Of a DNA stretch of 5,040 nt, positions 1-5,040 are shown piece after piece; position 1 is the stretch's first letter, and the number at the start of each line of letters is the position of its first letter. A model generated the notes under the pieces. It ran no database searches. It was not told the DNA's origin and worked only from the letters and a program-made list of their open reading frames with translations. The DNA is taken from contig JAJAYX010000508.1 in assembly GCA_026785985.1 (NCBI GenBank), positions 1-5,040 of the forward strand, in the 5' to 3' direction. This stretch comes from Rudanella sp. (GTDB taxonomy: Bacteria; Bacteroidota; Bacteroidia; Cytophagales; Spirosomataceae). The position numbers were made by a program, and so were the translations under genes.

Positions 1-348
1 CTCGGCGAGTCCGACGCCGCGCTGACCGCGCCGACGCGCGACGGCCTATCCGCGCTCCTGGACCGCCTGACCGCCGAGACCCGCGACGCCGAGCCGGCCG
101 CGATCGCCCCGGCCGGCACGGAGGACGCCGTCACGGAGGTACGCCGCCAGCCGGTCGCCCGCACCATCAAGGTCGACCAGGCCAAGGTCGACCACCTGCT
201 CGAACTCGTGGGTGAGCTCACCGTGGCCAAGAACGCGTTGCCCTTCCTCGCCCGCGAGGCCGAGCAGAGTGGCAACGCCTTTGCCGCCCCGGAACTGAGC
301 AAAAATCGGATAGAGGTGGCCAGTCACGCCCGTGAGGCCGAAAAGTAA
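1..348 (+). CDS. cheA: Chemotaxis histidine kinase CheA, internal fragment (broken at both ends)
   Basis: Frame 1 is open from the window edge to a TAA at 346-348, but only about positions 1-275 look like native CheA. Residues 1-50 are an Ala/Pro/Glu-rich linker. From about residue 55 there is a recognisable start of the P3 dimerisation helix (IKVDQ...LLELVGELTVAKNALPFLA), the segment that precedes the ATPase domain in CheA. In the family this kinase autophosphorylates a His in its P1 domain and passes phosphate to CheY/CheB at chemoreceptor arrays; neither P1 nor the P4 kinase domain is in this piece. The VAKNALPFLA wording is typical of alphaproteobacterial CheA. Of the 89 codons in 1-267 only four end in A or T, unlike every other gene here. 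After about 275 the frame runs antisense through plsY, so the last roughly 24 residues are not CheA. Family assignment is fairly firm; host lineage is inference. Confidence 0.8.
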   Translation, partial: LGESDAALTAPTRDGLSALLDRLTAETRDAEPAAIAPAGTEDAVTEVRRQPVARTIKVDQAKVDHLLELVGELTVAKNALPFLAREAEQSGNAFAAPELSKNRIEVASHAREAEK

Positions 349-624
349 CTTGAATGTCAATACATTGTCTTCCTGAATATAACCCCATTTCCAGAGCCAG
401 GCGGCTAAGAGGGCGGCTGTGTAGCCTTTCAGCACATCACCAAGCATCACCACGGTTCCCGCCCGTTTGCCCAAAACCCGGAAGGTGTTGGTGGCACCGG
501 AATTCCCGCTCCCAAAGTCGCGAACATCGACTCCAAAGAACGTTCGACCATACCAAACAGAGGTAGGGATAGATCCTAATAAATAGGCAGCAACAAACGC
601 TACGGCAACAGCCAATACAGTCAT
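46..624 (-). CDS. plsY: Acyl-phosphate glycerol-3-phosphate acyltransferase PlsY, C-terminally truncated with a false antisense tail
   Basis: PlsY is an integral inner-membrane enzyme that moves the acyl group of acyl-phosphate to the sn-1 position of glycerol-3-phosphate, the first acylation step of phospholipid synthesis in most bacteria. Native sequence covers about 122 residues. It begins with a hydrophobic first helix followed by GSIPTS (residues 17-22). The glycine-rich motif DVRDFGSGNSGATN is at 33-46, a second helix lies near 54-80, and GHLYP...FRGGKGVAT is at 102-119. These are the first two of the family's three conserved loops; the third loop and last helices (about 80-90 residues) are missing. 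From about position 260 down to the TAG at 46-48 the frame is antisense cheA and has no meaning. I chose ATG at 624 because the longer frame begins with TTG at 636. No Shine-Dalgarno is visible, as is usual in Bacteroidota. It lies 144 bases downstream of the M16 gene on the same strand. Confidence 0.88.
   Translation of the reverse strand: MTVLAVAVAFVAAYLLGSIPTSVWYGRTFFGVDVRDFGSGNSGATNTFRVLGKRAGTVVMLGDVLKGYTAALLAAWLWKWGYIQEDNVLTFKLLFGLTGVTGHLYPIFAQFRGGKGVATLLGLAGEEGQRVLGHGELTHEFEQVVDLGLVDLDGAGDRLAAYLRDGVLRAGRGDRGRLGVAGLGGQAVQERG
255..290. other. Chimeric junction between high-G+C cheA and Bacteroidota plsY
   Basis: To the left the DNA is very G+C-rich and codes CheA on the plus strand. To the right it is of mixed composition and codes PlsY on the minus strand. 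The exact joint cannot be fixed because both proteins remain plausible across about 259-280: minus-strand GGKGVATLLG fits PlsY, while plus-strand REAEQSGN fits CheA. No inverted repeats, target duplication, integrase or tRNA is seen at the joint. The most likely cause is a mis-assembly or an artificial join; illegitimate recombination is the alternative. Confidence 0.8.
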
Positions 625-768
625 AAACGTGAGCAATTACAAAGTTGGAGGCTATGAAACTTAATTAGGTCGCAATAATAACACATTGACGGCTCAATAT
701 TATCCCAACGTTAAGGATTTATAGGGCTATTAATGGATTAAATCTCCTTGATTTCGAATAATTGGTAA
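625..768. other. A+T-rich intergenic gap between the M16 gene and plsY
   Basis: This 144-base spacer is rich in A+T with no open frame of note and no RNA gene that I recognise. On the minus strand it holds two near-matches to the Bacteroidota -7 box (TAACGTTG and TAATATTG, each one base off TAnnTTTG), but neither has a TTTG at the right distance upstream. A separate plsY promoter is therefore possible but unproven. Its right edge contains part of a small palindrome over the M16 stop codon. Confidence 0.5.
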
Positions 769-774
769 TTATTC
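756..774 (-). terminator. Small A+T palindrome over the M16 stop codon, weak terminator candidate
   Basis: GAATAATT and AATTATTC form a perfect 8-bp inverted repeat around a 3-base loop, and the TAA stop codon (769-771) is inside one arm. The stem is almost all A/T and no T-run follows on the minus strand, so it would be a poor intrinsic terminator. It may be a chance palindrome in A+T-rich DNA. Confidence 0.25.
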
Positions 775-2055
775 TTTGACTCCGACAACAACTTCAGATA
801 AAAGTTCATCGGATAAGTAGGTTTTTGCCATCTGCTGAATAGCTTCTGACGAAACCGCCCGCAGGTTAGCTACGTAGATCGTCAGGAAATCGGCAGGCAG
901 GCCGTCGAGCAAAATCGTTTTGTATCGATCTGCAATTTCAAACGGCGTGTTGAGCGACCCGACGAACTCACCGGCCATGAAATTCCTGACCGTTTCGAGT
1001 TCGTCGGCCGGAACGGGCTGCGTTTGCAGAATATGGATTTCTTTGCGGATTTCGTCCAGCGTTTGCTGCGTGAACTCTTTTTTGACATCGGTGCCAATCA
1101 GAAAATAACCATCGTTCCGAAACGACACCATGTTTGACGAAATACCGTAGGTGAAGCCTTTTTCCTCCCGGATATTTCTCATCAGCCGCGAACCGAAATA
1201 GCCGCCCAATACTTCGTTAGTGAGCAACATCGGGAAAAAATCGGGGTGGTGGCGCGTGAATAACCGCCGACCTATCCGAATGGATGACTGTAAACTTTCT
1301 GTTTTTTCGGCCAGAATAACCGATTCCGGCAGGGCCGCACTAAACGAGATCCCGTTGTTGACAACAGGCTCCAGTATGGTCAATGCACCCAGGTATTTGT
1401 CGATCAGCCCGATTTCCAGTTCGCCCACCTGCCCCGCCAGTAAAATCTGGAAAGGCCGGTTGCGAATGGCCTTGTCAAAATAATCGACAACGGTTTGCCG
1501 GGTAATCTGCTCCACCAATTCGGGTTGCTGACTACGGCCATACGGATGTTCTTTACCGAACAGGTTTTGCCGGAACAGAACGCCGGCTACATACGCATTT
1601 TTCTCGGCGTTGACCCGCAGATTTTGGAGCGTAATGTTACGGAGGTCGTCCAATTCTTTTTGCGGGAAGGTCGATTCGGTCAGGAGTTCCTTCAGCAAAG
1701 GCAGCACACTGGGCAGGTGACGGGTCAGGCAGTAAATCACCAAACTGGCCCGGTCGGGGCCGCTGTTCAGTTCCAGAAAGGCTCCGTATCGGTCAATGTA
1801 TTCACTGATCTGGGCGGAGGATCGTTGCGTGGTTCCTTCGGCCAGCATTTTCATGGCGAAGAAAGCGGCACCGGGTTGGCCATTCTCATACCAGACACCA
1901 GCGTTGAAAATGCACTCGATGCGCATTACGGGCTGTTGGGGCACCCCAATCCAGTGAATGGGTAAGCCGTTGGCCAGCATGGCCGATTGCATGGCGGGTA
2001 AACGAACTTCGGTAATAGCTTGAAACGGGGGCGATTGGCTACGGTCTAATGTCAT
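769..2055 (-). CDS. M16-family (insulinase-like) peptidase homologue, non-catalytic R/Y-type subunit
   Basis: The 428-residue protein has the two-lobed M16B layout, with an N-terminal lobe at about residues 20-210 and a C-terminal lobe at about 240-425; the length suits one subunit of a paired M16B protease. Where active members have HxxEH (pattern GLAHFLEHMLFKGT) this protein reads GAAFFAMKMLAEGT at 62-75, so both zinc His residues and the catalytic Glu are gone. The distal Glu ligand is also absent (Gln144-Asn145 there). The C-terminal lobe keeps IREEKGFTYGISS, with Arg296 and Tyr303 in the spacing of the Arg/Tyr pair that grips substrate in the partner subunit of heterodimeric M16B enzymes. 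I infer a non-catalytic subunit needing a zinc-bearing partner, not encoded elsewhere in this window. No clear signal peptide is seen (start MTLDRSQSPPF), so a cytoplasmic site is likely. ATG at 2055 is the only good start; no Shine-Dalgarno is present. A terminator-like hairpin sits directly upstream. Confidence 0.88.
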   Translation of the reverse strand: MTLDRSQSPPFQAITEVRLPAMQSAMLANGLPIHWIGVPQQPVMRIECIFNAGVWYENGQPGAAFFAMKMLAEGTTQRSSAQISEYIDRYGAFLELNSGPDRASLVIYCLTRHLPSVLPLLKELLTESTFPQKELDDLRNITLQNLRVNAEKNAYVAGVLFRQNLFGKEHPYGRSQQPELVEQITRQTVVDYFDKAIRNRPFQILLAGQVGELEIGLIDKYLGALTILEPVVNNGISFSAALPESVILAEKTESLQSSIRIGRRLFTRHHPDFFPMLLTNEVLGGYFGSRLMRNIREEKGFTYGISSNMVSFRNDGYFLIGTDVKKEFTQQTLDEIRKEIHILQTQPVPADELETVRNFMAGEFVGSLNTPFEIADRYKTILLDGLPADFLTIYVANLRAVSSEAIQQMAKTYLSDELLSEVVVGVKE

Positions 2056-2066
2056 ATTGGAGTCAT

Positions 2067-2144
2067 AAAAAAACGCTAGACAAAAGACGTTGGAATTTGG
2101 ACTTGCCTGTGCGGGACAAAGGACAAACGTATTTTGTCTAGCGT
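2067..2144 (-). terminator. Long imperfect hairpin plus T7 tract downstream of porV
   Basis: Arms 2126-2144 and 2073-2091 are complementary over 19 positions with a single mismatch (G2086 against A2131); the outer 13 pairs (ACGCTAGACAAAA with its complement) are perfect. The loop is 34 bases. Read on the minus strand, the stem starts 9 bases after the porV TAA and is followed by seven T (2073-2067), the layout of a factor-independent terminator, although the loop is unusually long. It ends only 11 bases before the ATG of the M16 gene, so read-through from porV would be needed unless that gene has a promoter inside the element. The loop also holds two back-to-back copies of GGACAAA (2114-2127). 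Confidence 0.6.
2124..2131 (-). promoter_or_regulatory. Possible -7 box for the M16 gene inside the hairpin
   Basis: The minus strand reads TACGTTTG, an exact match to the Bacteroidota -7 consensus TAnnTTTG, about 69 bases before the M16 start codon. No TTTG is found about 19 bases upstream, so only half of the promoter is supported. It lies at the inner end of the upstream hairpin arm; a transcript starting just after it would contain only the second arm and could not form the hairpin. An eight-base pattern with two free positions occurs often by chance, so this is tentative. Confidence 0.25.
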
Positions 2145-2153
2145 CTTCGTTAC

Positions 2154-3356
2154 TTAATTAGTTGTATCGTCTTCTGTTGTCTCTTCGTCGTCGTCAAGAA
2201 TTTTGATCCCTTTGGTCAGGTCGATGAGCAACGACACGCGGAAGGTGTTGGCTAATGGGCTGCCCTGTTTCACGGGCATCAGATACGAAAAGTCGATTCC
2301 GTAACGATCCTGAAGCCGAATTCCCACACCACCCGTGAAAAACTTGCGACCACCTTTGGCGTTCGATTCGTTGAAGTAGCCCAAACGAGCGGCAAACTGA
2401 TCGTTATACCAGTATTCAATTCCCGATGAGATATTGATTTCCTGAAGTTCTTCCTTAAATCCGCCCGGCGCATCGGCAAAGGAGCCAAACACCGAAGCCA
2501 GATAACCCTTTTCTTTATTGATGGGTGGTGTTGGCACCATCAACTTATTGAAATCAAGCGCAATATTGAATTTATTGAATTGATCGGCATAATACGTAAT
2601 GGCTGTTCCAAGCCGGAGGTTGGTTGGAATATAGAACCGCTGCGGGCTACCGTAGGAAACCTGACCGCCAATGTTGGAAATCATACCGCCGAAAGCCCAA
2701 CCCAGCCCCCGGCCCGTTGCTTCGTCACGGCTTTCGTTCTGGTAATAGGCACTGATGTCGGCGGCAGCCGTTGCCCCCGGACGAACCGGATTCCCATTGA
2801 CCGTTGATGAGCCAGCGAGGTTCGAGTTCAGGTATTTGAGGTTTACCCCCATCGAGAAGTTCTTGGTCAGGCGGGCTGAGTAAGACCCCGTAAAGGCATA
2901 CTCCCGCGAGTTGAACGTGCCTGCGGACAGACCGGTGTTAGTGGTAAACTGGATGGTGCCCAGATCAAAATAAACCAACGAAACACCCAGTGCCTGATTC
3001 TTGCCAACTTTCTTATAACCAGTAAGATACGTGTAATACATATCGCCAATAAGGTCGCGGAGCCAGGGAGTATACGAGAGCGACGCACCCGCATTTTTCG
3101 GCGCAAATACCAGTTTGGATGGGTTCCAGTAAATAGAATTGGCATCGGGGCTAAGGGCCACACCGGCATCACCCATAGCCCCGCTACGGGCATCGGGCGT
3201 AAAATTCAGAAACGGAACCGCCGAGTTAACCGTGTTCAGCCGCTGTCCGCTTGGGGTGACCACGGGCGTTACTGCTGTTGTGGAGGACTGGGCGTTGGCA
3301 AAAAGAGGGAGAAAGCAAATAACTCCGAAAATAAGGCGGGAAAAGCTGCGCTTCAT
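2154..3356 (-). CDS. porV: Type IX secretion system outer-membrane protein PorV (LptO)
   Basis: PorV is a FadL-like outer-membrane beta-barrel that collects T9SS cargo from the translocon and carries it to the PorU sortase. The protein has 400 residues from ATG 3356. A signal peptide occupies residues 1-22 (MKR, hydrophobic core, cut after ANA before Gln23). A family-typical N-terminal block follows (PFLNFTPDARSGAMGDAGVA at about 48-67, then SPDANSIYWNPSKL). The rest is a series of alternating amphipathic strands with many aromatic and Gly residues, ending in FRVSLLIDL near 371-379. After the last strand there is a short acidic Asp/Glu/Thr-rich tail of roughly 20 residues. A longer frame starts at TTG 3392, but the ATG places the signal peptide at the N-terminus as expected, so I prefer it. 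porU lies 144 bases upstream on the same strand, the usual Bacteroidota pairing, and a promoter-like sequence lies between them. Length and motifs are normal; the gene looks intact. Confidence 0.92.
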   Translation of the reverse strand: MKRSFSRLIFGVICFLPLFANAQSSTTAVTPVVTPSGQRLNTVNSAVPFLNFTPDARSGAMGDAGVALSPDANSIYWNPSKLVFAPKNAGASLSYTPWLRDLIGDMYYTYLTGYKKVGKNQALGVSLVYFDLGTIQFTTNTGLSAGTFNSREYAFTGSYSARLTKNFSMGVNLKYLNSNLAGSSTVNGNPVRPGATAAADISAYYQNESRDEATGRGLGWAFGGMISNIGGQVSYGSPQRFYIPTNLRLGTAITYYADQFNKFNIALDFNKLMVPTPPINKEKGYLASVFGSFADAPGGFKEELQEINISSGIEYWYNDQFAARLGYFNESNAKGGRKFFTGGVGIRLQDRYGIDFSYLMPVKQGSPLANTFRVSLLIDLTKGIKILDDDEETTEDDTTN

Positions 3357-3378
3357 AAAGTAGGATAAATGAACAACC

Positions 3379-3397
3379 CGGCTACGAACCAAAGCCG
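3379..3397 (-). other. Small hairpin in the presumed porV leader
   Basis: CGGCT and AGCCG form a 5-bp G+C-rich stem with a 9-base loop, about 23 bases before the porV ATG and downstream of the predicted promoter. It could influence translation, but a stem this short is easily found by chance. Confidence 0.2.
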
Positions 3398-3409
3398 ACG
3401 TTGGGGGGT

Positions 3410-3440
3410 CAAAATTACGACGAATCGTTATGAATGAAAA
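3410..3440 (-). promoter_or_regulatory. Predicted Bacteroidota-type promoter for porV
   Basis: On the minus strand a TAATTTTG box (3417-3410) matches the Bacteroidota -7 consensus TAnnTTTG exactly. Nineteen bases upstream is TTTT (3440-3437, the end of a T6 run), three of four bases of the -33 TTTG element. The spacing is right for this sigma factor class. Transcription would start near 3403, giving porV a leader of roughly 45-50 bases. It lies in the gap after the porU stop codon, so porV may be transcribed independently of porU as well as with it. Confidence 0.5.
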
Positions 3441-3500
3441 AATGTGTTCAAAATTGATGCCGAATACTTATCGTAGAGATGATATCTTGTTTGGAAAGTG

Positions 3501-5040
3501 TCATCTTATCAGCAAAATTCGGTTGCCTGCCTGGGCATTTGCCCCGTCCGAGGCCGCCTGCACCTGCACACGATACAGATATAGGCCATTGATAATCAGG
3601 TTTCCTGCTTCATTTCGGCCATCCCACAACCCCAAATTCACTGTTCCGGGGCAATCATCGCACTGTCCGGTTTGCTGACTCAGTAAACGCCCGGTCTGGT
3701 CATAAAACTGGATTGTCCAGTTCAGAGCCTCGCCCGGTCGGTTGTGGGTCAGGTCTAGCACCGTCTGCTCCACCATCGGGTTTGGAGAAGCCCGCACCGA
3801 TTCAATAGTCAGGGCGGGTTTCTCCGATACTACAAACGTCAACGCGCCCTCTGTTGAATTATTGTTAACTTCCAACGCTATGACCCGAACAGTATATTCA
3901 CCGGTCGTTAAGTTGTCAAAAGTCCAGAGAGCTGTTCCCTGTCGCCCTTCGCTGCCCATCGCTATATAGTTGTCGTTTAGGATAATAACCGGGTTTTTGC
4001 TGAGTTGGGCGGTTAATTCGTGACCCAAACCCGTGCGGGCGAGGTTGATTCCCAGATTGTCGGCAAGGTCGATTCGGAGCGTCACGTTTGGGCCAGGAAT
4101 GCGGGGTTTGCCATCGGAATCAGGGGTGGCTCCCACAACCGAAAGGGTTAGCGTTGGGGGTTGGGTGTCGATGGCAGGCCTGGCCTCACTGCCGCCAATC
4201 ATCAGGCTGGCATTGTGGCCCGATGCTTCCAGCAAACTGTCAGCACGAATGGCGTAGGCATATAACCGACCGGGGCCAACGGCATAGTCAATGTCTTTAG
4301 GGACTGTGAACTGCACCCGAAACCGCCCCTGGGCAACGGTGGCCTGCCCCGTGAAAATGGTGCTGGTGAAGGCCTTATAATTCATGGGAGCACTTTCCGT
4401 ACCCCGCGTGGTTCGATTGGTGGCCTTATCGAAAATAGTGAGCCGCACCTGTCCCGAAAAATCGGTGAGTGTTTGCCCCGTTGCCGGATTTTGTATCTCT
4501 CCATCGAGTGTCACGGTTTGGAGGGCACGAAGCGTATCGGGTCGGTTGGTTTGTGTGAGTCGCCCATTGAGTTTGGTGATGGCTACCTGGGCTTCGGGAT
4601 AGGCCAACCGCATGGAGGGGTCGCCGAGGAAGGCAAAGTTTCGGTTCAGACTCCCGCTCAGGCTGTTGTTTTTGGTATCGCGCAACACATCGCCCAAACG
4701 CGGCATTTGTCCGTTAACCGACTTAAAAACAGCATTATAGAAGGCTTCATTAAGCAAAAAATTGGTGTTGGCATACACGGGACGTGTTGTGGTAAGCAAA
4801 CCAATGGCTCCGCCCTGCCGACTCAACATGGCCAGTTCGGCCCCGGAGTTGACACTGGGGTTGTCGTAGCGGCCAAAGGTGCAGGTGGCCGTTACGAACA
4901 GGGGCAATCGGCGATTACGCCACGAGAAAATGTCGGCCAGCGTCAGAACCTGCTCTTCTGTCCAACCCGATTCACCCCCGTGACCCGTATAATTAACAAT
5001 AAGCCGGCCTTCGTCGATTGCTTTGCCAATGGCCCTATTC
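3501..5040 (-). CDS. porU: Type IX secretion system sortase PorU, C-terminal part (start lies outside the window)
   Basis: PorU is a C25 (gingipain-like) cysteine peptidase on the outer membrane. It removes the C-terminal signal of T9SS cargo and attaches the protein to lipopolysaccharide, working with PorV, PorQ and PorZ. About 512 residues are visible and the frame is open to the window edge (first full codon 5039-5037). The catalytic His is in NYTGHGGESGW (His codon 4982-4980) and the catalytic Cys in TATCTFGRYDNP (Cys codon 4883-4881). The peptidase domain closes with FAFLGDPSMRL at about fragment residues 135-145. Beta-rich regions follow, including an Ig-like stretch near 310-405 with DNLGIN, GH and NNNS. 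A C-terminal sorting-type domain lies at about 407-512, with SPNP, FYDQTGRLL and LWDGRNEAGN...GLYLYRVQV. That last domain carries a CDDC pair. The TGA is at 3503-3501. A TTG at 4907 is internal and not the true start, since both catalytic regions lie around or upstream of it. Complete PorU proteins are about 1,100-1,300 residues. Confidence 0.92.
   Translation of the reverse strand, partial: NRAIGKAIDEGRLIVNYTGHGGESGWTEEQVLTLADIFSWRNRRLPLFVTATCTFGRYDNPSVNSGAELAMLSRQGGAIGLLTTTRPVYANTNFLLNEAFYNAVFKSVNGQMPRLGDVLRDTKNNSLSGSLNRNFAFLGDPSMRLAYPEAQVAITKLNGRLTQTNRPDTLRALQTVTLDGEIQNPATGQTLTDFSGQVRLTIFDKATNRTTRGTESAPMNYKAFTSTIFTGQATVAQGRFRVQFTVPKDIDYAVGPGRLYAYAIRADSLLEASGHNASLMIGGSEARPAIDTQPPTLTLSVVGATPDSDGKPRIPGPNVTLRIDLADNLGINLARTGLGHELTAQLSKNPVIILNDNYIAMGSEGRQGTALWTFDNLTTGEYTVRVIALEVNNNSTEGALTFVVSEKPALTIESVRASPNPMVEQTVLDLTHNRPGEALNWTIQFYDQTGRLLSQQTGQCDDCPGTVNLGLWDGRNEAGNLIINGLYLYRVQVQAASDGANAQAGNRILLIR

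Noticed and set aside
255..290. Transposon or phage insertion at the joint
   Set aside because: No terminal inverted repeats, target duplication or recombinase remnants are visible on either side.
354..566. 70-residue plus-strand frame opposite plsY
   Set aside because: It is antisense to the conserved PlsY motifs and shows no protein-like features of its own.
1..624. A genuine new CheA-PlsY gene arrangement or fusion system
   Set aside because: The two genes are in opposite orientation and broken at the same point, with a sharp compositional change. Neither hybrid frame joins domains in a sensible order, since each continues into antisense sequence.
625..636. TTG at 636 as the PlsY start
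   Set aside because: The ATG at 624 begins directly at the first membrane helix as in PlsY homologues, and TTG starts are uncommon in this group.
1495..1965. 156-residue open frame on the plus strand
   Set aside because: It lies wholly antisense within the M16 gene, has no recognisable domain, and the minus-strand frame gives a clear family match throughout.
2044..2070. Tiny leader peptide (ATG ACT CCA ATA TGA) overlapping the M16 start
   Set aside because: Four codons without a ribosome site; the ATGA overlap is most likely accidental.
3139..3363. Plus-strand frames opposite porV and porU (for example 3139-3363, 3742-3969, 4033-4257, 4384-4602)
   Set aside because: All are shadows of well-supported minus-strand genes, with no start signals or domains.
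3357..3392. TTG at 3392 as the PorV start
   Set aside because: It would put 12 extra residues before a standard MKR signal peptide.
3430..3678. Plus-strand frame starting in the porU-porV gap with ATG at 3430
   Set aside because: Most of it is antisense to the PorU C-terminal domain. The composition looks random and no promoter or ribosome site is evident.
4905..4907. TTG at 4907 as the start of a separate short protein
   Set aside because: The same frame continues upstream to the window edge and includes the GHGG catalytic His region, so this is the middle of PorU.

Overview
The window is almost entirely a stretch of Bacteroidota chromosome, most like Cytophagales/Spirosoma. All of its genes lie on the minus strand. 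The basis for this placement is a PorU-PorV pair (type IX secretion, found only in Bacteroidota), moderate G+C, A+T-rich intergenic gaps, no Shine-Dalgarno sequences before the starts, and TAnnTTTG-type -7 promoter boxes. The genus is an impression from protein similarity, not a computed assignment.

Layout in transcription order (right to left). (1) Positions 5040-3501 hold the C-terminal part of PorU, the gingipain-like (C25) sortase of the type IX secretion system, with catalytic His and Cys visible; its N-terminal part lies outside the window. (2) A 144-base gap carries a plausible Bacteroidota promoter. (3) Positions 3356-2154 hold PorV, the outer-membrane beta-barrel partner that docks PorU and shuttles cargo. 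(4) A 98-base gap is filled by a long imperfect hairpin with a T7 tract, a terminator candidate that ends just before the next start codon. (5) Positions 2055-769 hold an M16-family peptidase homologue that has lost the HxxEH zinc site but keeps the Arg/Tyr pair, so it looks like the non-catalytic subunit of a two-subunit M16B protease. No catalytic partner is present in the window. (6) A 144-base A+T-rich gap follows. (7) From 624 leftward is the N-terminal two-thirds of PlsY, the acyl-phosphate glycerol-3-phosphate acyltransferase of phospholipid synthesis.

PlsY breaks off at about position 260-285. Everything to the left is a different kind of DNA: very high G+C, nearly every third codon position G or C, read on the plus strand as the pre-P3/P3 part of a proteobacterial (probably alphaproteobacterial) chemotaxis kinase CheA. 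Two unrelated genes from different compositional backgrounds are cut at the same point, in opposite orientation, with no mobile-element sequence between them. The simplest explanation is an artificial or assembly chimera, not a biological rearrangement. Both reading frames happen to stay open across the join, so gene callers will report two false hybrid proteins.

Functionally, PorU and PorV form a coherent T9SS attachment-complex unit. The M16-like protein and PlsY are neighbours with no demonstrated link to it. I found no convincing new system. The points most worth checking are the junction, the orphan inactive M16 subunit, and the hairpin that separates porV from it.
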